A stretch of DNA of 64,000 nt from Datnioides undecimradiatus (lineage: Eukaryota; Chordata; Actinopteri; Lobotiformes; Datnioididae). Every line of letters starts with the position of its first letter. Position 1 is the first letter of the stretch. Position numbers and translations under genes: made by a program. Below are positions 12,698 through 26,660 of the stretch, piece after piece. The DNA lies in contig WARS01000010.1 of assembly GCA_008933995.1 (NCBI GenBank), forward strand, positions 8,473,001 to 8,537,000, given 5' to 3'. The notes under the pieces were generated by a model. That model did no database searches and was not told the origin of the DNA. It saw nothing but the letters and a program-made list of their open reading frames with translations.

Positions 12698-15294
12698 TTT
12701 AAAGAATACATAATCTATGAGCAGGGCTCGGTTTATCAAAAGGCGTTAAATTCCAGAGAAAAGGCGCAGACTTTCCATGAAGAGGGGCTAGACACTCGGA
12801 GTTCCGTGCAGGGCCGCTAGCTCTGACTCCAAATAGTTAATCCAGATGTTGAGCGGAGGACGCCTGAGCATTATGCAAAACCTAGAAGACGGACTTGAGC
12901 TTCCAGCGGTGCAGGCTTTCTATATCTGAAACATCCACAGACACACACACTGTTGTACACACACACACACATAAAAAAAGTGAAAAAAAAATCCCAATTG
13001 GAGGAGTTTGGGAGAAAAGTTTTGTGAAGTGCCCTAAATGGTAAGCAGCTGTTTATCAGGCTGAGTGCGGGCAATCACAGCGGCCAGACGAGTTAGTGAG
13101 GACGCGCAGCTCCCGTCCACAGGATCTGGATTTAAAGAGACCGCAGACCAGAGAGGGAGATGTGGATATTTAAAAAAAGATAAGGCAGAGACAGAGCGAG
13201 ACTGTGACTCACACACAGAGGAATCACTGCCTCTTATACTTTACACTTTGATGCTGTTGTAATGCTTTGAAAAGAAGACATATTGGTGCCTAAGTTCAAC
13301 GTTTTACTCATAAACTGCAGCTGTAAAGCGATGTAACTAAGTACATTTAATTCTTTGATTAAATACAATTTTGAGGTACTTGTACTTTACTTGCAACTTT
13401 ATACTTTGACATTTTGGAAACAGCTATTGCGTTTTTCACAACATTACTAGTTACTCTGTGAATTCAGATTACTATTACTAAATATAAATCAACTAATAAT
13501 AAATTTAGATTACTCTTATGGATTGAGCCATCCAGCAGTTGACAAAGTACTTAGAATGAGTGAATGAATAAGTGGCACCTTTACCACCTGCAGCATTACT
13601 GATGCTTACTTAGTGTGTCACTATAATCCAGCAGGAGTACTCACACACTTTGTTGAAAAAATTACTACCGCACTGTGAGAGTACTCTGTTACAAGTAAGA
13701 CTCCTGCATTGAAAGAGTTACTTGAGTAAATGCAAATATAATCAGGAAAAAGTGCCCAAAGTTATAAAAGTAAAAATCTCTGATGCTGAAAAATATTAGA
13801 CCACAAGATTATGACCTGTGCATTAATTTAAAAGCAGGATTCAAAAGATCATCTTGAAATAGTGTACAATTACTTTAACTGGTGATTATTTTCATAGTGG
13901 GTAAATCAATTTAGTTTGTAAAAATTCTGAAAAGATCAGAAAATAGTGTCACAATCACTCAGAGCCCAAAGTGACACTCTTACAATCTGTGTTATGTCAA
14001 ACCAAAACTATTACTAAAAATTTCACATTTGTAAAAGAACCATACAATACTTTTGCATGAAACATGCACCAAAACAGTCACCTATTATTTTTTTTGCCTG
14101 ATTGTCTAAGTTTTACTTGTAAATTATGGTGCTCATACTTTTGTACATCTACCCTGTGCTATTGCTACTTCTCAACATATGAGTACTTCCCTCACCACTG
14201 CTCTACTGTGTCAGAAAGGAAACACTTGCAATAGTACTAAGTTATTCTCCATCATATAACTCATTAATATTTCAGTATGACGTCATCACAGGTGTGACTT
14301 TTTCAGAGATTCACACTAAACCAATCAGACAGTGGGGACACATAATCTCTTAAATATACAGAGGATACAGACGTACTGAAAGAAGAGAATGGTTTCCTCA
14401 CACATGTCGGAACGTTTCTATGAATAGCAGTCATACAGGTCATTGGATATCTACAAGTAATGACTCTGGACAAAACCAGTTGTCTGCTGCTGACAGTTGA
14501 CTTAATATTCTTCATACATGTTAAAATCCCTTTCTAAGTGCAAGCAGACTATAGACCTACTGTGGTATTTTGGTCCATACTGACTTCTGCCCTCTAACGA
14601 GATACTTGGATTAATATAGCACCACTGGCTTTTAAGGTCAAGGGAAACTTTACTTTAAAACAGTACAGCTAATTTTGCACAATGGAGCTTTACAAGTGTG
14701 TAGGCACATTCCCTTTGCATTGCACTGCAAAATAAGTCTGATATGTATCATATTTGTGCTATATTGGGAGTTTCCAACCCACAGAGGTATTTAACACCTA
14801 CACTTTCACACAATCTGCTTTTTATTGCACAATAAATTAAGGTTTCAAAAGGAAAAAGGGCTAAAAGTCATGACACACCTGTAATATTTTCACTCAGTCA
14901 CACCCTACTCATGATATTCTTCTTGCATCCGGCTGAGCCATGTATTATTTTAATGCGTCGTGAGTGTTGATGCTCTGCTTTGCTCTTACAAGCCATCAAG
15001 AATGCATCATGGACTTTAACAATGTTTGATTGGCTCACATGGTACCAATCAACTGGGCTCTTGGCTGCCTGCGAGGGGTCAAACGCCAAACCTCAAACCT
15101 TTACAGCCGGCAATCTCTGCCACACTGGAATGCATAGTAAGAACCACTTTCTGCAAAGGATGGATGTGATCATGCGCTAACTGGATTAACTAACTTAAAA
15201 AATAAACTCATAAAAACATGGCCACATACAAGCTATACATGGCATGTGCCATGGTAATTTATGTGTGAATTCAAACGGTTGCTTTACCAAAACA
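12698..15294. other. Intergenic region between med1-like 3' end and fbxl7 5' end
   Basis: The first 0.5 kb above fbxl7 exon 1 presumably holds its 5'UTR and promoter, including short CA runs at about 12937-12972. From about 13325 to 14215 lies a degenerate dispersed repeat. No coding exon was recognised in the rest. Confidence 0.65.
13325..14215. repeat. Dispersed teleost repeat, 'GTAACTAAGTACATTTA...' family, degenerate and possibly composite
   Basis: The left part reads GTAACTAAGTACATTTA, then ACAATTTTGAGGTACTTGTA. Further right are GAGTTACTTGAGTAAATGCA and a tail ending in CACCACTGCTCTACTG. These phrases are typical of a very common fish interspersed repeat. Copies or fragments also occur at about 38120-38430 and 56325-56450. 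Confidence 0.6.
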
Positions 15295-15300
15295 TTTATT
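15295..15300 (-). terminator. Polyadenylation signal AATAAA of the med1-like gene
   Basis: TTTATT on the plus strand reads AATAAA on the minus strand, about 60 nt past the med1-like stop codon. If used, the 3'UTR is very short. Confidence 0.6.
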
Positions 15301-15358
15301 GAATTCTAAAAAGACAAATTTTAAACTTTACATCATTGTGTGTGATGCTCATACTGTT

Positions 15359-18300
15359 TCAGATCGACTCCGACAGTTGGCCGTTGTTGGTCATCCAGTG
15401 TGGAAACACACCCACAGGAGCGAAGGGGTAAAGGTTGACAGCAGGACTCATATTTATTTCAGGAAGGAGCTCAGATTTGGCTACGGACGTGGGGTAGCAG
15501 GCCGAACCAGAAACACTTAAGTCGTCCTCTGGCACAGATGTACTCTGGGAGAACGTGGTCAAGGCACTGCTGGGGTCGGTCACGGTGGTGCTCGAGGAAG
15601 CCAAATAATCATTTTTGGCCTGCATGCTGGCCGGGCAGTGGGGAGGAGACACCGGGGCAGGGGCGATCTCCTCTAGCTTGCTGTGTAACATGCTTAGAGT
15701 CACAGGGAGGGACATGCACCTGAGACAGGGTTGGAAAAGACATTAAGATATATAAACTATGATTCTCATCCAATTTTCACTGTGAAATATGAAAACATTC
15801 GTCATCATTCAACTAGAAGTAGTCCATGAGGTTATGATGCCATACCTCTTCAGGACAGTGGAAAGGTATTCGTCCAGAGTGGGATCTCTGACTCCTGCTG
15901 CGAACAAAATGCAGTTGATCTGATGAGAATCAGATACGTTCACCAGCACTGCAGAAAAAAAGGGACCAATAAGTCATGCAAGTTTCTCGTCTCTATGTCA
16001 TTATCTTAAAATTATACACCCTATGGTCTAAAAAAAAAAAAAAAAAAAATCCAAACCAAAAACGGATAAAAAGAGGCCATTGTTGTTGATTCTGAAAAGT
16101 TGACATTTTTCACATGTTCCCGCTCTAAGGCTCTGTGTGAATTTTAACCTTGGTAAAGTAAAGATTCTGCAGTAAAAGCTCACAGACAGCGAGGGAGTCA
16201 GTGCCAGGTCGGTGGAAGGTCACAGAGAAGCTGGACTCAGACTCCGGAAGGACTTCATAGTGATTAGACACAGAACCTGACAGTAGAAATATCAATATAA
16301 CGTGACAACAGCAGGTTAATGAGGGTCTACTGGATTTTCCTGCCAATGTTGCATGCATGCTGCATGATCTTGTCCATTTTTAAACCCTCCTACCTGTTCT
16401 ATCACAATGAGAAGTCAAACAGCTGCTCAGCAGGGTGTTGATGGCACACTGGTGTCGGAGCAGCTCCAAGAGGGCCGGGACATGTGCAGGGTGGGTGAAG
16501 GGAACACTGTCCACTACAGTCCCTCTGTGGGCAGACACCTCCCATGCAGTTCCAGGGAGAACATAACTGTGCATCTCACCACCAGGAAGAGGCTGGAGAG
16601 AAAAAGCACCGATGCCTATTAATGCCATACTGTACATCCAAGGCTTACATAATAATTCAGCTTGAAATGAACCCAACTACCTTTCGCTTTGAGCTCAACA
16701 CAAGTGTGATAAACGTACCACTGTAAAAATAGCATCCTGCTCGTCTGTCGGCTCCCTGTGGCCGTTTGCACTTGGTGGACGTCTCATCAGAAGCCTGGGT
16801 AAGGGTGCCCACTGCAGGTCAACATCTGGTATGGTCACATCTAGGAAATAAATATCCCAGAGGGAAGACAGGCGAGCATGTGATAAAAGAAAGGTGTTCT
16901 CTTTGCATCATGTATGCTCATGGCGAAGAGTTACCTGTAATTTGGCTGAGCTTGTTTATAAAAGATGCCGTCATTGGTAATGCCGGCTGCAGTTTGAGGA
17001 CAAAGCAGGCCGTCAGCGTCTCATGTGGGGCCTCGCTCAGAGGCAGGAACACAGGCTGACTGCCATAAGACACAAATTCGCCAGGTTGAAAAAAAATAAA
17101 TAAAAACAGCACTGGCACTGATATCACATCCACTGTGGAATGTGAAATGAGCAGCATCCTGTTGTGTGAGAGATTAAACAGGAGCATGTTACCCCTGGGG
17201 ATCCAGCTGTGCAGGCTGCGGGATCACAGATGCCATCTGAAGCCTGTGAGTCACATCACTGACGGTTACAGTCACATGGGCTGCCTGGGCCAGCGAGTCT
17301 GTAATTTCTTCCAAAACAAGAGCTTTTTAAGAAAAGCTACAACTACGAAGGATGTTTAAAGACTTTGTGCTTCATGCAACCCAACAATTCATTTCACTAC
17401 TCGGTCAAATCTGTTTTGCAGCTTTGACTTCTTACGTGAATCTGAGGACTTCGATTCATCAGCCGGGCTGATATAGAACTGGATAGTCAGGGGGCAATCT
17501 GTAATTATAAAATAAACAAAAACTCATGGAAAAAGGTGTCTGCATAACTTGTGTTTTGGCTTCTTTGGTGTTTTGTACCTTCTTTTCCCACTATCAGATA
17601 TCCAACCCTGCCATTGTTGATCATGTCTACTTGGGGGTCAGAGTCCTTTGGCACTCTGAAAGCAAAAACAAATCTGCTGAATTCATTTGTAATAGAGCTG
17701 AAACATGCCATTATTCTCATTTTCATCATTATTTTTTTCCCCACTGTGTAGTTCATGAAAAGTCAAAAAGCAGTAAAAAAAAATGCCCATTACAACTTCC
17801 CAGAGCCCAGCAAGAGGTCCCCGGACTCCAATTTTATCCAAATGTGTCAAAATCTGTAATATTTTATACCTTGCGATTATAAACCAGCAAGTCCTCATGT
17901 TTGAGAAGCTGGAGCAAAGAAATATTTGGCCCTTTTGGTTAAAACAACTAAGCAAGTATCAAAGTAGATTCATTTGTTTCAACCAACAAGAACCGATGAA
18001 TCAACTGATCATCGAAGAAGTGGTCTTGCTTTCTGGTCACCTACCTCGGCAAATGTGATATTTGTTGCAAGTCTTTCCCGAGGCATTGGAGAGATGTAAA
18101 CAATTTTAATTTGATTTCACTAAAACAAAAAGTAAAAGCAGTTAAAAATGACGGCATGGGTTTTAGACGATTGAAGAATATAGTAAGAGTAGGTACCTGT
18201 CTCCAGGGATGTTATACTGGCTGAAGAGGGCTGCCAACTTCATGGAGAACGCTGCAAAGTTTTTTGACCTGTGCCCAAACATAAGTACAATCAATCAGCA

Positions 18301-20110
18301 TTTACAAACTCCTTCTCTTTATGTAATAATTTAAAAACAGCAGTGTTACACTTACTGCAGCAGCTGAAGAAGGGACTCGCTGGGCTGCAAGACACATGCA
18401 CTTTATTATCATCACTCAGAGTAAAACAAGGGGAGGTATGTGAGGATTGGAGTCCACTTACAACCGGAGATCCTCCGTGTGGGGCCACTTTTACCTCTTC
18501 CACCCCGCCACATGGCAGCAACACCACCTCCAGGTAGAACAGATCTGCTGTCAGGTAGCATGCAGCCTCAGCCACGTGAAAGCCCATTCTGAAGGCAATA
18601 GAGCAGGGAAGAAAATTGGAGCCGCTGCATTAAATGAAATAAAATGAAGCTCTATAATGAGGAACCTGCTCGTGCTGCAAATTACAGAATAAGTCTCAAC
18701 TGTACCCCCGTTGTTTGGTAATCATTTCCAGGCGAGACTTCATGGTATTAATAGAGGACACTGAAACAGACAGAGACTGACTAAGTCACAGGTTTACAGG
18801 TTGTACACGTGTGCCTAAATACAGGCAGAACTATTAGCATGTTGTTTGTTTACCATTAAACACTTCTTGGAGCCTTTCCAAGGATCTAACCAGCGGCTCA
18901 CAGGGTTTGGATTCATCTCTGGATTTGTCCTATCGGGTGACAAAGGGAAAGAAAAAAAAGGGACAATGGAGCAGTTGTTTTGGAGCAGTTGTGTGGCAGT
19001 GTCATCCTTGTGTAAACAGTTCTTGGTCCACTCAGCCCATCCTGCAAACACACAAACTGCATGACATCATGGCAAAGTAGATGTGTTGACATTTAGATGC
19101 TTTGCACTTTGGGATTGGTTTTAAAAACCAAGAGGTGCTGCAGAATATATATTACCATATTACATCTGAGTGTGTAAAAACCCAGCATGCAATAGCTTCA
19201 GTACTTCCTCTCTGAGAAGTCTACTCCTCCAACGGTCTTCTGCATGACGGTTGGCAGAAAACTGCTCGATCGGCCCCAGCTGCCTTATCCCTTTGGACCA
19301 CACATCACTTCAGACCACCAAGTAATCAAGTTTAGCAGACTCTAGAGAGTGACCACTGCCAAGCTCCACTTTGTATTAATCCAGAAGCATTATCTACCCT
19401 GCGGCTCCGCCCATGACAAATCTAAAGAAAAATAACACACCCTCTCATAGCCTCAGCATACAAAGCATGATGCATGTAAAGCACTTTGCAGCCTTTTTGG
19501 TGAGTGTAAAAGGCCTCAGAACCTGTAAAAGATTTGCATGTTAAGATGCATCTGCAAGAAGAGCATCTAACAAAGAATTGAGCATAAAAAAGTCAATATT
19601 GAGGTAAATATTCCAAAAATAAAACACTGACGCTAACAAACAGAGATCACTTTGCCAAACGGGATAAACAAACTAGAAACAAAACAATTAAACAAGTTGA
19701 AGTGAAGTGAATCCAAGTCACCATCAATGCACAGACTGCTGATCCAACAACAAAGACTTGTGTGTTTCAGGATAGATGATCTCATTCTCAGTGCATCATC
19801 GCCACACCAGTTCCTGATTTACAACACATCATCATATTGGAGAAGCCACGCACTGGGGGTTCTAATCACTCTTTCGTTTAATATAATAAAAAGTGCATAT
19901 ATTTTCAATTGTGCCAGCCAAATGGGGATTTTGTGTGATCAGGATGATTTGCAGGGTGGTATTAGAGAAATGAGGGAGTTCTAACAGTGAAGCACGTGAG
20001 AAGATGACTGGAATATGTCTCACCATGCATCTTCGGACAAGCTGAAATGTTTCATTCCATGTTTTCTCTGCAAATTTCAGACGCAGGTCAGAGATTATGG
20101 ACTTCATCAT
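15359..20110 (-). CDS. med1l: Mediator complex subunit 1-like protein, short form (589 codons)
   Basis: This gene resembles the N-terminal core of MED1, the Mediator subunit that joins the Middle module and, in the canonical protein, contacts nuclear receptors. My exon model in transcript order is 20024-20110, 18854-18929, 18706-18760, 18462-18588, 18356-18384, 18197-18268, 18045-18119, 17579-17655, 17436-17498, 17193-17298, 16935-17059, 16719-16840, 16394-16592, 16184-16276, 15846-15948 and 15359-15719. All junctions are GT-AG and phases agree, giving 1770 nt. MED1-like landmarks are the N-terminal SDLRLKFAEKTWNETFQLVR, GGVEEVKVAPHGGSPV, FVLKLQPALPM, PLPGGEMHSYVLPG, VPFTHPAHVPALLELLRHQ and RCMSLPVTL. 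Human MED1 is about 1580 aa. Here the protein stops about 120 residues after RCMSLPVT, without the long Ser/Lys-rich tail or the two C-terminal LXXLL receptor boxes. The first ATG sits just after a TTTTAG acceptor, so a 5' non-coding exon is expected near 20.4-20.6 kb. The family call is strong; the symbol is my inference. Confidence 0.9.
17690..18015. repeat. Dispersed teleost repeat, same family as 10256-10566 (copy 2, opposite orientation)
   Basis: Located in a med1-like intron. It begins with AGAGCTGAAACATGCCATTA and contains AATGCCCATTACAACTTCCC, AGAGCCCAGCAAG, and TTTGAGAAGCTGGAGCAAAG. These are core phrases of the family. It produces spurious open frames and one fake splice-bounded segment at about 17870-17930. 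Confidence 0.7.
18356..18384 (-). CDS. med1l: med1-like 29-nt microexon
   Basis: A TTGCAG acceptor and a GTAAGTG donor flank 29 nt encoding PSESLLQLL plus two bases of the next codon. It joins GGSPV before and QSKNFAAFS after, mirroring human MED1 (NPVSCPELVQQLREKNF). Skipping it would shift the frame. Confidence 0.85.
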
Positions 20111-20111
20111 C

Positions 20112-22378
20112 ACTAAAAAAGGAAAACAATCACATTAAATGATGAAAATACATGCAGTCTGTCTTTAATTTTAAAAAATAATCAAGCATCACTTGACAAA
20201 CCGTCTTCTCCTGAGCAAACGTGACATTTAAAATGCGGATTAGCCAATTAATCAATTATCTGGCACGTTCAACTCACAGCCCTTAATCTGTATTTATATA
20301 TTCAACCGCAAATAACCAAAGTAATTCATGAAATACATTTTCACTTATTGCTATAGATATTGTCATTCGTGAGAAATGAATGTTACGTGAAGAGAAAAAG
20401 TAAAAGTGAGTGTCGTCTGGTCTCTCCCAGGCGGGCGGGCGTTGTCAGACGGAGCACAGCCCACAGGACGTGCAGTCAGCCCGCTGCTAACAGCTACCAG
20501 CCAAGTCTCTTGAGTTAGCTAGGCAGCTAGCCATGAGCTAACAAGCAGCTAGCTGAGTCTTTTCATCTCACCACCATAAACCCAACCTTCGTCACGCGTC
20601 GTGCCAAGGTGAACGCTCTTTAATTAACTGGTAGGTGATGATATTCATACAAATTCGGCTGCTGTGACTGTTGCTGCGGGTAACGGTTGCTCTCTTTTTC
20701 ACGTCGCATCGCTTAGTTGTGATTAGCTGCTTGTTACCGCTTTGCTAGCCCTTTGCCTGTGTGGCCACCCCAACTGGCTAGCGAGGAAAAGCTGCTGAGT
20801 TTGAAAGCATCGACCGAACATCTGTTGCTTTTATAGATATGTCTTTTATGCGTTTTATTAGCCGCTGCCTTCAAGTTCAACTTCCTCAGACGTTAATGAA
20901 CCAGGCCAGGTGTCTGCAACCTCCTCGGTGGACTAGTTAGCTTGTTAGCCACATCGCCCACTACAAGTCAACCTGCTAGCTAGTTTACCTGCTGTTCACA
21001 TGACACTGGCTAACTTGCTATTAAGTTAACATTATTATTAGCGTGTTGCGCACTGTTATTTGTGATTTCAGCCGTCTGATGTTTTGGTAATAAGGTGAAA
21101 TGATCACTTGCTCAGCTAAGAGTATAGCTCGTTTTATTATACTTAGCATGTCAGTGTTATTAAGGTTATTCAATAGCCAATATAATGATCAGCAGATAAA
21201 CGTGTTAATCGAGTATGATGACACATCTAATTACAGTTAACACTACATTTTGAAGCCATCATTTAGACCTGAGCTTAATCCTGATTGTTACTGAGTTTCC
21301 ACCTCCTTGTCTTGTGACATTGGAAATGTTTCCCCAGGAATGTGACATTCAAAACATTACTAAAATGTAACAAGCGTATAGACATGAATATGATTGTTCA
21401 TCAAAACTATTTGTTTAGAGATCTGTCTTGCTAAAGGGGTTTGAATGGTTAAGGTAAAAAGGACAGTTGACTCAGTGCTAAACCGTATTATTGAACTTCA
21501 GTGCATGGACCCCTTTTGTTAATTTGTGTAATGACCCGTTGGCTGCTTTCCCATCTTTATCCCTGATCCCCAGAGGTCTGTGTTGGCCTGCGATAGGAGA
21601 GATTGTAAATGTACACTACAGGACAGCATGGTATTCCCATACTCTTCTTGGACTCTTTGTGTGGGAAAGCTGACCACTAAATCGATTTGGCATGTGTCAC
21701 ATTTTAATCCACTCCCGTCAAGGTTTTGGGAAAAATCCTGTCAGATGTTACCAAGAAGCTTTTAAAAAGTTATATTTCTTTGCTAAATGGCTTCCACAGG
21801 TTCCTTGTGGCTCAGTGAAATTTGCCTACTGTTTGTCTCGATGTACTTTGCTTACCTCGTGCTGTAAAGCCTGCCAGAAGCTGTATTTTCCCACAGGTTT
21901 CAAATTTATTTGACTTGTCTAGCGTGTAGAAACTGGCTACAAAACAGCATTGCATTCACAGGGTAGCTTCTGAATTGACATGTTGTTGATTGTCTGTGAA
22001 TGCACCAGATCTGTTTCCTCTTCAAATTCTCATAATCGGTTAGGTTAAGGAAATTATAGATTTAATAAAAGTCTAATTTTGGCTCTTATTAAAAGCTATT
22101 TCTGTGGTCATGTGGCTGCAGAGAATATAAGAAAGCTGATTATAAAGCAGTTTATAATGTCAGTGATCTTCTTATTTTATATTGCTGTAGTCTTTACAAG
22201 GTACAGAGTATAATCTTCTGGACTCTATTTGTAGTGTAATGGCAGTTTCATTTTATTGCCTTGAGACAAATGATGGCTAAACAAGCAAACTGCAGAATTG
22301 GATGACGCTGGATGATGAAGCCTTGGAAATGATGATGACACATCTTAGGATTTCTTCTGTCTTTTTTTGTCTCCCCAG
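20112..22378. promoter_or_regulatory. Divergent promoter region and first introns of med1-like (-) and rala (+)
   Basis: The two genes point away from each other, with 2.4 kb between their start codons. The most promoter-like part is about 20400-20650, which has more CpG and GC (GGCGGGCGGGCG at about 20431-20442). Both genes show a 3' splice acceptor just before the coding start: TTTTAG before 20112 on the minus strand, and CTCCCCAG ending at 22378 on the plus strand. Non-coding first exons therefore probably start near 20.4-20.6 kb. Candidate rala exon-1 donors are the GTGAAC near 20610 and the GTAGGT near 20632. GCTAGC-type units cluster at 20515-20560 and 20745-20995. No TATA box was identified. 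Confidence 0.6.
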
Positions 22379-23595
<1,217 letters not shown>

Positions 23596-26500
23596 TGGTA
23601 AGAGAGAGCAGGATAGCTGCTTATGTACATATACATTTCTCAGACTTTTGCATTTACTTTGTGCCCGTACCTGACCATGACTTTCTGTTCCTGGCTAACA
23701 GGACATCTGACCGTGTGTCAGGGAGTAGTAAGGTGGCACTCCATACACCATTTATAGCTCTAACTTTTTATGTGCTGACACTCCAAATAATTTATGTACT
23801 CTCTCTCTCTCTTACTCTGACCACATTACAGAGTGTAATAAATGGATGGTGTTTTTTTTTTTTCCCAATTTAGGCCTAAACTTGACAAAGAGGCTGAGCC
23901 CTGAAATGTTACAAAACCTTTCATTGTAAAGTTCAGCGTGTATAATATATTCAGACAACTGTGCAGTTCAAAAAGTAAAGCTAAAAACAAAGCAGCCGAG
24001 GTTTTAAACCAGGGAAGATGTAACTGGAGCTTGGGTAGGAAAATGTAAGTGAACGGACTCGGCAGTGTAGTGTCAACCCAGAGTTCATCAAGTGCCACCA
24101 AGGAAACGTACGTTGCACTGGTGAATCCACAAAGCATTTTAACTGAAAGAGGGTCGCGTTAAATAAGCCACAACAGAAAATCTGATGCCATTGCTGTTTG
24201 TTGTTTTTACTCTTCCATTTTATTACATGATATGATTCTGAAAACTTACTTTTATCTGTCGAGTCAAACTTTTTCTTCTCTGTCATATCAACCAGTGTAA
24301 GATAAGCGCACTAATGTTTCCATTTGCTTTCCCCTTGGCATCACTTAGTTGAATATTCTCAAATGCACAAACAACATTGATCATTGCCCTTAAATGTGTG
24401 AGGGATTTTGCAACACTTGAACTTTCTTCAAATCTAACATTTCAGAAGTTTTACCTCACTCGGCTAATGACTTTCATTGCCTTTTTATTTCTTTTGCGAA
24501 AAAGGAATCCCTGGTGCTCTGATAAAAGGCGATTCCATAACACTACATCCTTTCCCATGCTGTCTTGAACACATCTCAGAGTTGACAAAATGAATAACTT
24601 CCAGTCATGTAAAGATTTCTTTTGCCAGTTTCACTTTTCTTGGCTCAGACTTTAATTCACCAACCTTGTATTCCACTCTTCCTTTTTTCTTTAATGTATT
24701 TCATAATATGGATTTGAATGGGGATAAATCAATGGATAGATTAATTTAAAAATATATTTAAATTAACGCAGGCTTGATAGAAGAAGGGCGGTACCTGTCC
24801 AAAAAGATTGCTCTCAGTCACCAAAGAAAAATGCTAGCTAGTACAAACAAGTGCCCACTTATTAATGGAAGTGACAACTTGCTATAGTGAGCATGAACCG
24901 CAAGCACTGCAGTGTTTGTGTAAAACTGGTGGTGGCAAATGTTGATGGGGAACTTAAAGAATTTCATTTGAATGGCCTGGGAAATAAATGCAAGGTTAGG
25001 AGGGATTCAGTAATTCATGTACAGTGCATCACTGTTGCCTCTCTGTCCATTGTGAATGTGAATAATCCACCTACAACTCATCCTGTTTGCCTGTAATCTT
25101 AGGCTGCCAATGGTGTGCAGAGTTTAGAGGTCATTGACATTCTGCTTTGTTTACCTTTGTGTAAGGCTTCCTGGTGTTTATAAAGCTGTACTAACATCTT
25201 ACATCCCTGATGTTTATTTAATCCTGAAGCAGTGTAAAAAATTTGGCAAAATGAGAACACATTTTATTCCTAGACCAAAACACACTGTGAAAGCTGCCCC
25301 TCCATTCTCTTAGTTTCCCTTTTTCACTGAGCCATGATTTGAGTTTTAACCACAAAACTTCTAACTTATTTTAAATAACTTATTTTATTATTTACGGCAT
25401 TTTGGGTTTTTTTCCCAACACACCAGTCAGAGGTTGTTGCTGCATTTCACTATAATCCACTAAATGTGTGTGTGTTGCCAATGGCAACTGCTCATCATTT
25501 ACATTAAAAGGTTTCCTCAACCAATAGGATGCCCAACACTGGAGTCTATGCAAAAATGATTGTTGTAACTGCAAAGAAGAAGAGAATTTGAAGCATGGAA
25601 ACAGGTCTAAAACTTGTCAGTGTCTGTAAACCACTGTAGAGTACTTTTAATAAGACTGAGTGCAATGGAAGTATTTAGGCTTAAATGCTGTTTAAAGATC
25701 TGACATCATTCAAAGATTGTGAACCATTTTATATTTAAAAAACAACTTCCTCATTGATTTAAGTTAATGTATGAACACTAAAGAATCCCTGACTTTGATT
25801 TCAGGCTTTTTTGGTCACCTAGCTCAGTGTCTCTTTCGTTCAAAAAGACAGTAGTTAAAACAGTCTCCATGCTATTTCTTGTTAACTGAAAAGCACACAG
25901 TATAGAGTTGGAGCTTAAAGTTAGGCGTGTGAGATGGGATATATGAGGCAAACTCAAACCCGAAATGTTAATACGCTGTGGCATCCGAATGGTTGGAAAG
26001 TGGTTTGGGTTAATATGTTCTAAGGGCTAACCTCCGGTGCACCATACCATGATTGAAACACCCCTGAAAGTGAAAGTGACAGGCGCAGAAACTGACATGT
26101 AAGAATCACAGTCTGTTACGGCGTTCCCTTCTTTAGCTTACAGCCATTACACTAACTGCCGTGTCTTCTTCTTGAGGATTGCAGAAGCTACTATACTTCA
26201 AGTGACCACCATAGTGCTTGCTTACTCTAACATTGGCATAACACAATCTTACTCTTGTTTCAGTGCTTTTTCAGAAGCATATTCATGATGATTCTTTTTG
26301 TCTTCGTGTATGATTTAACAGATTTGATGGCCCAAATATTTTCAGCTGGATTTAAGGGGTGATACTAAACCAGATATTTGTGTGAAAGCTATGAGCATAA
26401 GGTCCGACTGGGTATTCAAATAACTTGTTTTGCCTTTTATATAAATACCCTTGGAATAAAAAATAGATATCTATGTCTTTGATTGGATGGTTGTATGTAT

Positions 26501-26660
26501 GCCATCAATTAAATGTTTCCTTCATGTTTACTTATTTTGAACATAACCACTAATGTAGCCTATCTGTTTGTGAATGCAAGAGGTGAAGCTTACATTTCAA
26601 TTCATTTTTTGTGAGTTATTTGGAAATGGCAAATAAAGTGGATATTACTAATAATATTTT
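23596..26660 (+). other. rala: Probable rala 3'UTR, about 3 kb, with poly(A) signals
   Basis: No exon of another gene is seen between the rala stop and about 26.6 kb. AATAAA hexamers lie at 26455-26460 and 26632-26637, and either could end a long 3'UTR. Mammalian RALA also has a long 3'UTR. The exact end is not determinable here. Confidence 0.45.
26632..26637 (+). terminator. Candidate rala poly(A) signal AATAAA
   Basis: A canonical hexamer in an AT-rich context about 3.0 kb after the rala stop. A second candidate lies at 26455-26460. Confidence 0.4.

Noticed and set aside
17868..17930. Minus-strand segment with CTCCAG acceptor and GTATAA donor encoding LLKHEDLLVYNRK
   Set aside because: It lies within a dispersed repeat (TTTGAGAAGCTGG core), and the med1-like exons on both sides already join in phase without it.
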